This document shows positions 16,516 to 23,959 of a stretch of DNA of 64,000 bases, piece after piece. The notes under the pieces were generated by a model that was not told the DNA's origin, made no database searches, and worked only from the letters and a program-made list of their open reading frames with translations. Made by a program: the position numbers and the translations under genes. Position 1 is the first letter of the stretch. Each line of letters opens with the position of its first letter. The stretch covers positions 1,240,001-1,304,000 of the forward strand of contig CAWDUT010000004.1 in the NCBI GenBank assembly GCA_963805525.1, in the 5' to 3' direction. The DNA is from DASQFQ01 sp963805525 (GTDB lineage Bacteria > Actinomycetota > Thermoleophilia > Solirubrobacterales > Solirubrobacteraceae).

Positions 16516-16923
16516 CTAGCGGCGGGCGCGGTCCGCCCGCCACTCCTGGACCGTGCTGGGGTCGTCGCGCCAGCCCGGCGGGATGAGGAAGCGTGGGCGG
16601 CTGAAGTACATGATCGGGAAGCCCACGAGGATCGTGCCCAGCAGCCCGAGCACACCGATCGTCATCACCAGGTCGTAGTAGCGCGAGCCCTCGCCGACGA
16701 GATCGGACACGATCCCGGCGCCGATCAGGATCAGCCCGGATACGCCGAGCACCGGCATGGCGCGGGCGCTCCCGCGCCACAGCGGGAGGCTGAACGGCCA
16801 CCATGCCGCCGGCTCCTCGAGGTCCAGCTCGCTCTCGCCCCGCCACACCTTGCCGACCACGTAGAAGTAGCCGAACACCAGGAGCGCGTAGAACGCGATC
16901 GTGATCACCATCCCGGCGCTCAC
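16516..16923 (-). CDS. Small membrane protein, unknown function
   Basis: A 135-residue protein with three predicted membrane helices (MVITIAFYALLVFGYFYVV; MPVLGVSGLILIGAGIVSD; LVMTIGVLGLLGTILVGFPI) and a polar tail ending in EWRADRARR. Its GTG start at 16923 overlaps the TGA of the preceding gene by 4 bases, indicating coupled translation. I do not recognise the family. It is part of the run behind the Flp-type prepilin fusion, which allows but does not prove an immunity or assembly role. Confidence 0.7.
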   Translation of the reverse strand: MSAGMVITIAFYALLVFGYFYVVGKVWRGESELDLEEPAAWWPFSLPLWRGSARAMPVLGVSGLILIGAGIVSDLVGEGSRYYDLVMTIGVLGLLGTILVGFPIMYFSRPRFLIPPGWRDDPSTVQEWRADRARR

Positions 16924-17789
16924 GCGCGGCCCGACTTGACGTCGTAGTCGTCGGCGAGCCGCAGCACCTGCTCGACCGCGAAGGCGACGGCCTGGGGCTG
17001 GAGGTCGAACGAGGGCACGGCGCAGGCCGCGAAGGCGCCCTCGCCGCCGGGCAGGTCCGCCAAGCCCAGGCGGGCGCCCCACATGTCGCTCGCGACCAGC
17101 AGCCAGCGCAGCATCGGGACGTCTTCGGTGCCCTCCGTGTAGACGAGCTCGTGCATGAAGAGCACGCTCTCGCCGGTGTCGCGGGGGATCGCCTGCACGG
17201 TGCCACGCTCGGTCTCGACCTCCCACACGCCGTCGCGCTCGGCGGCGTTCAGCTCCAGGGTCTCGAAGGCAGCGGCGAGCGCGACACGCGTGCGCGCGTT
17301 GGCATCCTGCTCCTCCATCTCGCCCGCGGGGCCGCCGCGCAGGGCGCGCGCCCGGTCGACCACCGCGTCGTCGCCGAGCAGGCCGGCCGCGATCTCGATC
17401 GCGAGCAGCGCGGCGGGGCGGTCGAAGCCGTCGAACGGGAGCTTGAAGCGTGCGCCCAGCGAGTCCTCGTCGGCGTCGTCGAGACCGAACCAGATCGGCC
17501 ACGGGTCCAGGTTGCGGCGCAGCAGGGCGGTGAGCTCGGCGGCGTCACGGGTGTCGTCGAGCTCCGTCCAGCCCGACAGCACCTTGTCGTCGTCGTTCCA
17601 GATCAGGAACAGCAGGCGCCCGCCGACCGTGGGGATGAAGGCGTGCTTCTCGCGCCGCACCTCGAGGTCGAGCTCGGCGAGCAGGTCGCCGAGCTCTGAG
17701 GAGAACTCGCGGCTCGGGATCGAGTCGAGCCGGAAGGCGGCCAGGCGATCGGCTTGGCTCGCGGGCTTCTTCTTGCGGAACAAGGACAT
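16920..17789 (-). CDS. Uncharacterised cytosolic protein, possibly YbjN-like
   Basis: A 289-residue soluble acidic protein starting MSLFRKKKPASQADR. Two halves each show a YbjN/type III chaperone-like alternation: LAELDLEVRREKHAFIPTVG, and later DVPMLRWLLVASDMWGARLG with LQPQAVAFAVEQVLRLADDY. The similarity is weak and I would not assign a function. It lies 34 bases downstream of the Flp-type fusion gene and overlaps the membrane-protein gene behind it. Confidence 0.6.
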   Translation of the reverse strand: MSLFRKKKPASQADRLAAFRLDSIPSREFSSELGDLLAELDLEVRREKHAFIPTVGGRLLFLIWNDDDKVLSGWTELDDTRDAAELTALLRRNLDPWPIWFGLDDADEDSLGARFKLPFDGFDRPAALLAIEIAAGLLGDDAVVDRARALRGGPAGEMEEQDANARTRVALAAAFETLELNAAERDGVWEVETERGTVQAIPRDTGESVLFMHELVYTEGTEDVPMLRWLLVASDMWGARLGLADLPGGEGAFAACAVPSFDLQPQAVAFAVEQVLRLADDYDVKSGRA

Positions 17790-17823
17790 GGCTCAGTCGG
17801 CCGCCCCGATCACCGGGGCCATG

Positions 17824-18987
17824 CTAGCCGAAGGGGTTGAGGGCCCCGATCACCTTCTTCCCTCCATCCAAGACCTTCTCTCCTCCGTCGACCACCTTGC
17901 CGGCGGCGTCCTTCGTGAAGTCGGAGACCGGCTTGACCACGTGCTCGTTGACGGCGTGGACCGCGTCCGCGCCCCGGTCGTAGGCCCACCCGCCGAACTG
18001 GGTTCCGTACTTGCCGGCGAGGTAGCTGCCGCCGAAGGCGACGCCCGCGCAGACCAGCCCGCCGACGCCGGCGGTGGCGACGCCGACCGCGGTGCAGCCC
18101 GCGGCGATCGCGGCACCGGTGCCGTACGCGGCCGCGGTGCCGACGGCGGTCTCGGTGATGCCCTTGGCGGTGCCGTCCTTGTTGATGTTGTTGTAGAGGC
18201 CGAGCGCCGTACCGGCGATGCCGAGCCCCTTGCCGAGCTTGCCCAGGTGGCCGAGGACCTTCGCGCCCGCGCTGAGCTTGACCGGGCCGCCGGAGGCCGT
18301 GTTGGGCGCGAGCGGCGCGCCCTTGACGTCCTTGGAGCCCTTGGTGACGGCGTCGAGGCCGGACTTGAGGTCCTTGTAGCGCGGATCGAGCCCCTTCCGC
18401 AGGTTCGAGAGCGGCTTGAGGATCTTGTTGTTCGTGATCGCGCGGCTCTTGAGGTAGTCCTTCAGCGCCGCGTTGCGCTGGGCCAGCGCCTTCTCGAACT
18501 CCGGCGTGCCGGGGCGGGCCGTGTTGTAGAGCTTCTTCTGCGCCTTCATCAGGCGCTCCTTGGCGCGGTCCCCGACGCCCTCGACGATCCGGTTGGGCGC
18601 GGCGGCCGCCGTCAGGCAGGCCGAGGCGTTCGCGCCGGAGTTCAGGCAGAGGAGCGTCTTCTTCTCCTCGTCGGACTGGCCGCCGGGGTTGCCCGAGCCG
18701 CCAGGATTGCCGGAGCCGCCGGGGTTACCGGAGCCGCCGGGGTTGCCGGAGCCGCCGGGATTGCCTGAACCGCCGGGATTGTCCGTCCCGCCTGGGTTGC
18801 CGGAGCCGTTCGGGTTGTCCTTCCCGCCGCCCGCGATCGCCTGCACCATGTCGGTGGTCTTGTCGGCGATCTTGCCGGCCACGCCGGTTTGGACGAGCGC
18901 GCCGATGATGACGGCGACGAGCAGGAGGATGCCCATGTACTCGGCAGCCGTCTGGCCACGCTCGCTGCGGAAGGTCTTCCAGCTCAT
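17824..18987 (-). CDS. Flp-type prepilin fused to collagen-like repeats and Gly-rich domain
   Basis: A 387-residue protein. The N-terminus SERG-QTAAEYMGILLLVAVI matches a Flp prepilin site: cleavage after Gly11, Glu at +5 and Tyr at +6, then a hydrophobic helix. Residues about 53-103 are tandem GSGNPG-type repeats. After a pair of cysteines (LLCLNSGANASACL) comes a Lys-rich helical region, then a glycine-zipper stretch (GIAGTALGLYNNI; GTAAAYGTGAAIAAGC; GVGGLVCAGVAFGGSYLAG) as in pore-forming bacteriocin or RHS-toxin regions. Real Flp pilins are only 50-80 residues. It may display or deliver a membrane-active domain on a Tad pilus; no tad genes are in the window. Confidence 0.75.
   Translation of the reverse strand: MSWKTFRSERGQTAAEYMGILLLVAVIIGALVQTGVAGKIADKTTDMVQAIAGGGKDNPNGSGNPGGTDNPGGSGNPGGSGNPGGSGNPGGSGNPGGSGNPGGQSDEEKKTLLCLNSGANASACLTAAAAPNRIVEGVGDRAKERLMKAQKKLYNTARPGTPEFEKALAQRNAALKDYLKSRAITNNKILKPLSNLRKGLDPRYKDLKSGLDAVTKGSKDVKGAPLAPNTASGGPVKLSAGAKVLGHLGKLGKGLGIAGTALGLYNNINKDGTAKGITETAVGTAAAYGTGAAIAAGCTAVGVATAGVGGLVCAGVAFGGSYLAGKYGTQFGGWAYDRGADAVHAVNEHVVKPVSDFTKDAAGKVVDGGEKVLDGGKKVIGALNPFG
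18680..18820 (-). repeat. Tandem 18-base coding repeats (GSGNPG)
   Basis: Nearly eight copies of an 18-base unit, of the form CCGCCGGGGTTGCCGGAG on the plus strand, with small variations including GGTDNP in one unit. All copies stay in frame in the prepilin fusion gene. Copy number is likely to vary between strains through slippage. Confidence 0.9.
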
Positions 18988-19103
18988 GCCTCTCGAGGTT
19001 GCCAGTGGGGGGCCCGTTTACACAGGGCCGACGGGCTCAACTTGAAGTCGGGACCGGTCCTGGGACCTGTTTTTGGGGCATCCCCTGTGCCACCCTTCGG
19101 AAC

Positions 19104-19985
19104 ATGCGCAGGGCTCTCATCCTCCTTCTGCTCGTCGCCACGAGCGCGGTGGTCGCGTGCGGCGGCTCCGCGTCCGACGAGAAGAGCGCGAAGGAGACGC
19201 TCGCGAGCGTCAAGCCGCTCAAGAGCGCGCAGACCGCCGTCGCGCTGCGGGTGTTCTTCGAAGGAGCCCCCGCGTCCGTGGGCGACAAGCTCGAGCTGAC
19301 CATGAACGGCCCGCTGCGCAACAACGGCGCCGACAAGCTCCCCAGCCTGGACTGGAAGATCGCCTTCTCCGGCCTCGCCACCAAGTTCACGAGCCGGATC
19401 GTCTCGACCGGCGACAACTTCTTCATCAACCTCGGCGGGCAGGACTTCGAGGCCGGCGAGCAGGCCGTGCAGCAGCTCACCGACCAGGCCCAGGAGTCGA
19501 AGCAGAAGGGCCTCGCGCAGGTCGGCCTCAACCCGCTCGCGGCCGTCCGCAACGTCAAGGCGGCCGGCGACCGCACGTTCGACGGCGAGACGCTGAAGGT
19601 CTACAAGGGCGACATCGACGTCGACGCCGTGCTCGACCAGATCGAGCGGCTGAGCCAGGGGCTCCCCACCGCCGGCGCGGCCCAGACGATCCCCGGCGGC
19701 AAGCTCACGGCCGAGCAGCGCGCGCAGGCCAAGCGCACGTTCGCGAAGCCGCGCTTCGAGGCCGCCGTGGCCGACGACGACACGATCCGCCAGCTGCTGG
19801 TGACCTCGACCTTCACCACCCCGCCCGCCAACCAAGAGGCCGCGGGCGGCATCACCGGCGGCCACATCGAGTACCGCGTCGACTACACCAAGGTCGGCGA
19901 GGAGGCCACGATCACGCCGCCCAAGAACCCGCAGCCGCTCTCCGATTTCGCGCAGCAGGTCCAGCAGATTCTCTCGAAGCGGTAA
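19104..19985 (+). CDS. Putative lipoprotein
   Basis: A 293-residue protein with a lipoprotein signal peptide: MRRALILLLLVATSA then the lipobox VVAC, with Cys19 as lipidation site. The mature part has a repeated LK/FF strand pattern (TAVALRVFFEG; DWKIAFSGLATKFTSRIVST; ETLKVYKGDIDVDAVLDQIE), resembling the half-barrel fold of mycobacterial LppX/LprG lipid-binding lipoproteins. That resemblance is by pattern only. It is divergent from the Flp-type fusion, with 116 bases between starts. Confidence 0.75.
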   Translation: MRRALILLLLVATSAVVACGGSASDEKSAKETLASVKPLKSAQTAVALRVFFEGAPASVGDKLELTMNGPLRNNGADKLPSLDWKIAFSGLATKFTSRIVSTGDNFFINLGGQDFEAGEQAVQQLTDQAQESKQKGLAQVGLNPLAAVRNVKAAGDRTFDGETLKVYKGDIDVDAVLDQIERLSQGLPTAGAAQTIPGGKLTAEQRAQAKRTFAKPRFEAAVADDDTIRQLLVTSTFTTPPANQEAAGGITGGHIEYRVDYTKVGEEATITPPKNPQPLSDFAQQVQQILSKR

Positions 19986-19987
19986 CT

Positions 19988-20030
19988 AAGGCGCTTTCCC
20001 GAGCTTGCGAGGGAGAGCAAGCCGCACTAG
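19988..20030. repeat. Inverted hairpin repeat, copy 1 (truA 3' edge)
   Basis: A 43-base sequence matching the reverse complement of 20744-20787 at about 39 of 44 positions. It folds as GCTTTCCC / GGGAGAGC around a GAGCTTGCGA loop. Relative to copy 2, one stem position changes from T-A to C-G, a compensatory change. The truA stop codon TAG (20027-20029) is part of its terminal CTAG. It lies between convergent lipoprotein and truA genes and may also terminate transcription. Confidence 0.8.
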
Positions 20031-20743
20031 TAACTAACGCGGGCCAGATACAGCCCGTGCGGCGGCGCCGTGCGCCCGGCCTCCGCGCGCGGGCGCCCCT
20101 CGAGCAGCCGCGCGAACGACTCCAGGCTGCGCCGCCCCTCCGCCACCTCGAGCATCGTCCCCACCAGGATGCGGTTCATGTGGCGCATGAACGTGTCGGC
20201 CTCGATGTGGAACTCGAGCACGTCGCCGGCGCGCTGCCAGCGGGCGCCGAGCACGTCGCGCTCGAAGCGCTGGTGGTAGGTGTCGGCGGGCGTGAAGGCG
20301 GTGAAGTCGTGCGGTCCGGGCAGCAGCGCCGCGCAGGCGTGCAGCGCCGCCTCGTCCAGCGGATGCGGCCACCAGAGCGCGCGGCCGAGCTCGAACGGCG
20401 ACGGCGCCGCCCGCGCCAGCAGCCGGTAGACGTAGGCGCGCGAGCGCGCGTCATGGCGGGCGGAGAAGCCGCTCGGCATCTCCTCGGCCGCCAGCACCGC
20501 GATCGCACGCGGGAGCACCGCGTTGAGCGAGCGCAGCGGCGGCAGCGCGCCCTCGTAGGAGCAGACCTGGCCGAGCGCGTGGACCCCACGGTCCGTGCGG
20601 CCCGCGACGGTCAGTGCGACCGGCGCTCGCATGACCGTGGCGAGCGCGGCCTCGAGCTCGCCCTGCACCGTCCGCTCACCCGGCTGGACGGCCCACCCCA
20701 TGAAGGGGGAGCCGTCGTAGGCCAGAGTTAGACGGGTGACCAC
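20027..20743 (-). CDS. truA: tRNA pseudouridine synthase A
   Basis: A 238-residue TruA. It opens with RLTLAYDGSPFMGWAVQPG, carries the catalytic aspartate in AGRTDRGVHALGQV, and has FTAFTPADTY and the C-terminal FMRHMNRILVGTMLEVAEG. It makes pseudouridine at positions 38-40 of tRNA anticodon arms. The GTG start at 20743 has no ribosome binding site and abuts an inverted repeat; the stop codon lies in the matching repeat at the other end. In many bacteria truA follows rplQ, as here. Confidence 0.93.
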   Translation of the reverse strand: MVTRLTLAYDGSPFMGWAVQPGERTVQGELEAALATVMRAPVALTVAGRTDRGVHALGQVCSYEGALPPLRSLNAVLPRAIAVLAAEEMPSGFSARHDARSRAYVYRLLARAAPSPFELGRALWWPHPLDEAALHACAALLPGPHDFTAFTPADTYHQRFERDVLGARWQRAGDVLEFHIEADTFMRHMNRILVGTMLEVAEGRRSLESFARLLEGRPRAEAGRTAPPHGLYLARVSY

Positions 20744-20787
20744 CTAGTGCGGCTTGCTTTTCCTTCGCAAGCTTGGAAAAGCGCCTT
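20744..20787. repeat. Inverted hairpin repeat, copy 2 (truA 5' edge)
   Basis: A 44-base partner of copy 1 in opposite orientation, between rplQ and truA. The minus strand folds as GCTTTTCC / GGAAAAGC around an 11-base AAGCTTGCGAA loop. It starts one base before the truA GTG and ends 2 bases before the rplQ stop, so it fills almost the whole 46-base gap. Confidence 0.85.
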
Positions 20788-20789
20788 GA

Positions 20790-21146
20790 TTACACAAGTT
20801 CGAGATAGACCATCTCGGTCGAGTCACTCGACCGGGGGCCCAGCTTCAGGATCCGCGTGTAGCCGCCCGGGCGGGCGGAGTAGCGGGGGGCGATCTCCTC
20901 GAACAGCTTGTAGATGACGCCCTTGTCCGGGTGCTGCAGCGTCGACATCGCCTGGCGCCGCGCGTGCAGATCGCCGCGCTTGGCCAGCGTGATGAGCTTC
21001 TCGACCTCGGGCTTGACGGCCTTGGCCTTGGCCTCGGTGGTCTTGATCCGCTCGTGGTCGATCACCTCGACGCAGAGGTTGGCCAGCAGCGCCTTGCGGT
21101 GCGAGGCGCTGCGGGACAGCTTGTGGCGGGTCTTCTGGTGGCGCAT
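20790..21146 (-). CDS. rplQ: 50S ribosomal protein L17
   Basis: A 118-residue L17 starting MRHQKTRHKLSRSASHRKAL, with the family block TTEAKAKAVKPEVEKLITLAK and the C-terminal TRILKLGPRSSDSTEMVYLEL. L17 sits near the polypeptide exit tunnel. It follows rpoA by 22 bases and closes the alpha-operon portion. Length is normal. Confidence 0.98.
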   Translation of the reverse strand: MRHQKTRHKLSRSASHRKALLANLCVEVIDHERIKTTEAKAKAVKPEVEKLITLAKRGDLHARRQAMSTLQHPDKGVIYKLFEEIAPRYSARPGGYTRILKLGPRSSDSTEMVYLELV

Positions 21147-21168
21147 GGCGGTCCGACAGCCTATCTAT

Positions 21169-22170
21169 CTAGTCGTTGCGGAGGCCCAGGCCACGCTGGT
21201 TGAGGGTCTCGATGACCTCGTCGATCGACTTCTTGCCGAAGTTCGGGATCGCGGCCAGCTCGCCCTCGGACTTCGAGACGAGGTCGCCCACCGTCTGGAT
21301 GCCCGCGCGCTTGAGGCAGTTGTACGAGCGGACGCCGAGCTCGAGCTCCTCGATGAGGATGTCGTCCATCGGACCGCCGCCGGGACGGCCGCCGGCCGCC
21401 GCGAGGGCGCCCGCGCCCGCCGCGCCGCCAGCGCCGTTGTCGAGCGCGGAGACGCCGCCGCCGGGGCCGGCGCGCAGCTCCTCGATGCGGTCCTCGTCGG
21501 TGAAGATCGACAGCGAGGAGATCAGGATCTCCGCCGCGTCGCGCAGCGCCGCCTGGGGATCGATCGAGCCGTCGGTCTCGATGTCGAGCGTGAGCTTGTC
21601 GTAGTCCGTGCGCTGGCCGACGCGCGCGCCCTCGACGTTGTACGCCACCCGCCGCACGGGCGAGAAGATCGAGTCGATCGGGATGACGCCGATCGGCTGG
21701 TCGGGGGACTTGTTGTCCTCCGCCGGGCGGTAACCGCGGCCGCGGCCGATCGTCAGGTACAGCTCGAGCTTGGTCTTCTTCTCGAGCGTGGCGATGTGCG
21801 CGTCCGGGTTGAGGATCTCGACGCCGGAGGGCAGGTCGATGTCGCGGGCGGTGATGTCACCGGGGCCGGTCACGACCAGCGGCGCCTCGATCTCGGTGGC
21901 GTCCGAGTGCATGCGGCAGACGATGCCCTTGAGGTTCAGGACGATGTCCGTGACGTCCTCCGTGACGCCCTTGATCGTCGAGAACTCGTGCGCGACACCC
22001 TCGATCCGGACGGAGGTCACGGCGGCGCCGGCCAGCGAGGCCAGGAGCACGCGGCGCAGTGAGTTGCCGAAGGTGTAGCCGAAGCCACGGTCGAGTGGCT
22101 CGACCGTGAAGGAGCCGCGGTTGTCCTCGACCGACTCGGCGGTGATTCGGGGGATCTGGAAGTCGAGCAT
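21169..22170 (-). CDS. rpoA: DNA-directed RNA polymerase subunit alpha
   Basis: A 333-residue alpha subunit. The N-terminal domain for dimerisation and beta/beta' binding includes LDRGFGYTFGNSLRRVLLAS. The C-terminal domain that contacts UP elements and activators includes LGVRSYNCLKRAGIQTVGDL and EVIETLNQRGLGL. The linker at about residues 240-265 is unusually Gly/Ala-rich (GGGVSALDNGAGGAAGAGALA). The ATG at 22170 (MLDFQIPRI) matches the family start. It follows rpsD after 87 bases. Confidence 0.98.
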   Translation of the reverse strand: MLDFQIPRITAESVEDNRGSFTVEPLDRGFGYTFGNSLRRVLLASLAGAAVTSVRIEGVAHEFSTIKGVTEDVTDIVLNLKGIVCRMHSDATEIEAPLVVTGPGDITARDIDLPSGVEILNPDAHIATLEKKTKLELYLTIGRGRGYRPAEDNKSPDQPIGVIPIDSIFSPVRRVAYNVEGARVGQRTDYDKLTLDIETDGSIDPQAALRDAAEILISSLSIFTDEDRIEELRAGPGGGVSALDNGAGGAAGAGALAAAGGRPGGGPMDDILIEELELGVRSYNCLKRAGIQTVGDLVSKSEGELAAIPNFGKKSIDEVIETLNQRGLGLRND

Positions 22171-22257
22171 CAGGGTCCTAACGTCGTCGGGGGTGGAGCG
22201 GCCCGGGGGCGGGGACAGCAGGGGAGCTTGGGCCCCGGGCATGGAAATAAGACGGGA

Positions 22258-22881
22258 TTACTTCGAGTACAGCTCGACGATGAGCTGCTCCTGCACGGGC
22301 GCCGCGATCTCGCGACGCTCCGGCTTGCGCAGCACCTTCGCCGTGAGCGAGTCGTGGTCGGCCTGCAGCCACGGCGGGACCTGAGCCGTCAACTCGGTGG
22401 CATCGCGGATGACCTTGTCGGCCCCCTCGCTGCCAGCCTTGACGGCGATCACGTCGTTGTCGCGCACCTGGTAGCTCGGGATGTCCACGCGGCGGCCGTT
22501 GATGGACCAGTGGCCGTGGCGGATCATCTGCCGCGCCTGGCGCCGCGAAGCGGCGAAGCCGAGGCGAACGAGCACGTTGTCGAAACGGCACTCGAGGATG
22601 CGCAGGAGGTTCTCGCCCGTGATGCCGGGCTGGCGCGAAGCCTTCGCGTAGTAGGTGCGGAACTGCGCCTCGAGCACGCCGTAGTAGCGGCGGGCCTTCT
22701 GCTTCTCACGCAGCTGCACTCGGTACTCGGACTGCTTCTGGCGCCCGCGGCCGTGCTCGCCCGGCGGGTACGAGCGGCGCTCGACGCCGCACTTGTCGGT
22801 CAGGCAGCGCTCGCCCTTGAGGAAGAGCTTCTGCCCTTCGCGGCGGCACTGCTTGCACTGGGGAGATGTATCGCGAGCCAA
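22258..22881 (-). CDS. rpsD: 30S ribosomal protein S4
   Basis: A 207-residue S4, a primary 16S-binding protein. The N-terminal zinc-type cysteines (CKQCRREGQKLFLKGERCLTDKCGVE) and the S4 RNA-binding motif (NVLVRLGFAASRRQARQMIR) are present. The start is TTG at 22881, preceded by GGAGGG that lies inside the end of rpsK; no ATG gives the correct MARDTSPQCKQC N-terminus. A weak start codon may tune S4, which in other bacteria autoregulates this operon. Confidence 0.97.
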   Translation of the reverse strand: MARDTSPQCKQCRREGQKLFLKGERCLTDKCGVERRSYPPGEHGRGRQKQSEYRVQLREKQKARRYYGVLEAQFRTYYAKASRQPGITGENLLRILECRFDNVLVRLGFAASRRQARQMIRHGHWSINGRRVDIPSYQVRDNDVIAVKAGSEGADKVIRDATELTAQVPPWLQADHDSLTAKVLRKPERREIAAPVQEQLIVELYSK

Positions 22882-22885
22882 GGTG

Positions 22886-23284
22886 TTAGACCCTCCGCCG
22901 CTTGCGTGGGCGGCAGCCGTTGTGTGCCTGTGGGGTGACGTCGCGCACGCCGGTGACCTCGAGGCCGGCGGCCTGCAGCGAGCGGATCGCGGTCTCGCGG
23001 CCCGAGCCCGGGCCCTTCACGAAGACCTCGACCTTCTGCATGCCCTGCTCGATGCCCTTGCGGGCGGCGGCGTCAGCGGTCACCTGCGCGGCGAAGGGCG
23101 TCGACTTGCGCGAGCCCTTGAAGCCGGCGCCGCCGGCGGACTCCCACGCGATGACGTTGCCCTCGCGGTCGGTGAGCGCGACGATGGTGTTGTTGAAGCT
23201 GGTCTTGATGTGCGCCTGGCCGATCGGAATGTTCTTGCGAACCTTGCGGCGGCCGCGCTGGGGGCGACGGGGAGCTGGAGACAT
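22886..23284 (-). CDS. rpsK: 30S ribosomal protein S11
   Basis: A 132-residue S11 with HIKTSFNNTIVALTDREGNVI and the conserved C-terminus VRDVTPQAHNGCRPRKRRRV. It forms part of the platform near the mRNA exit. It begins directly at the end of rpsM with no intervening base and is followed by rpsD after 4 bases, whose ribosome binding site it contains. Confidence 0.98.
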   Translation of the reverse strand: MSPAPRRPQRGRRKVRKNIPIGQAHIKTSFNNTIVALTDREGNVIAWESAGGAGFKGSRKSTPFAAQVTADAAARKGIEQGMQKVEVFVKGPGSGRETAIRSLQAAGLEVTGVRDVTPQAHNGCRPRKRRRV

Positions 23285-23668
23285 CTACTTCTTCGTCGCC
23301 TTCTTCTTGCCGGCTACGGACATCCGCTTCGGTCCCTTCCGCGTGCGCGCGTTCGTCTTGGTGTTCTGGCCGCGGACGGGCAGTCCACGGCGGTGGCGCA
23401 TGCCACGGTAGGACCCGATCTCCATCAACCGCTTGACGTTCTGGGAGCGCTCGCGGCGCAGATCGCCTTCGACCGTGAGGTCGTTGTCGATCGAATCTCT
23501 GAGCTTGGCCACCTCGTCCTCGGTGAGGTCCCGGACGTAGGTGTCCGGCGAGATGCCGAGCTGCGCGAGCAGCTGGTTGGAGGTCGAACGGCCCACTCCG
23601 TAGATGTAGGTGAGTCCGACCTCGACGCGCTTGTTGAGCGGGATGTTGACCCCGGCGATACGAGCCAT
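23285..23668 (-). CDS. rpsM: 30S ribosomal protein S13
   Basis: A 127-residue S13: MARIAGVNIPLNKRVEVGLT at the start, IGSYRGMRHRRGLPVRGQNT in the middle, and a Lys-rich tail (SVAGKKKATKK) that reaches toward P-site tRNA. It contacts 16S rRNA and forms an intersubunit bridge. It follows rpmJ after 7 bases. Confidence 0.98.
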   Translation of the reverse strand: MARIAGVNIPLNKRVEVGLTYIYGVGRSTSNQLLAQLGISPDTYVRDLTEDEVAKLRDSIDNDLTVEGDLRRERSQNVKRLMEIGSYRGMRHRRGLPVRGQNTKTNARTRKGPKRMSVAGKKKATKK

Positions 23669-23675
23669 CTTCCTC

Positions 23676-23789
23676 CTAGCCCTGCCGCTGCTTGTGGCGG
23701 GGATTCGAGCAGATCACGAGGACCCGGCCGTTACGCCGGATGATCTTGCACTTCTCGCACATCGGCTTTACCGACGGTCGTACCTTCAT
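23676..23789 (-). CDS. rpmJ: 50S ribosomal protein L36
   Basis: A 37-residue L36, MKVRPSVKPMCEKCKIIRRN then VLVICSNPRHKQRQG. The Cys-x2-Cys...Cys...His set is the zinc-binding form. It is the first gene of the rpmJ-rpsM-rpsK-rpsD-rpoA-rplQ run here. infA, which normally precedes it, is absent. A leader of about 115 bases separates it from a probable promoter. Confidence 0.97.
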   Translation of the reverse strand: MKVRPSVKPMCEKCKIIRRNGRVLVICSNPRHKQRQG

Positions 23790-23910
23790 GATCCCTTTCG
23801 AGCTTGATGATCCAGTCAGGGTGGCTCTGGAGACCGGTGCGGTCGCCGCTACCATCCCCCGGAGCGGGTTACTGCACGCCGATGGCCGCCTGGCCTGAGC
23901 GCGACCGGGA

Positions 23911-23941
23911 AGTATAGCGCGGTTATTTGGCCGGTTGTCGT
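23911..23941 (-). promoter_or_regulatory. Putative promoter of the rpmJ operon
   Basis: On the minus strand TATACT (23911-23916) is a five-of-six -10. ACGACA (23936-23941), 19 bases upstream, is a partial -35. The predicted leader to rpmJ is about 115 bases and I see no recognised riboswitch in it. An independent promoter fits the separation of this operon from the spc block. It is divergent to the LLM oxidoreductase gene. Confidence 0.5.
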
Positions 23942-23959
23942 ATGCCGAAGGAGGACAGG

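Noticed and set aside
18680..18820. Regular repeats suggesting a CRISPR array
   Set aside because: 18-base units without unique spacers, wholly coding for GSGNPG.
16516..18987. Calling the prepilin fusion and its neighbours a toxin-immunity system outright
   Set aside because: The toxin-like region is recognised by glycine pattern only and the downstream genes match no immunity family; kept as a hypothesis.
23790..23904. Possible infA remnant or riboswitch in the rpmJ leader
   Set aside because: No IF-1 motif in any frame and no recognisable riboswitch core; too short for infA.
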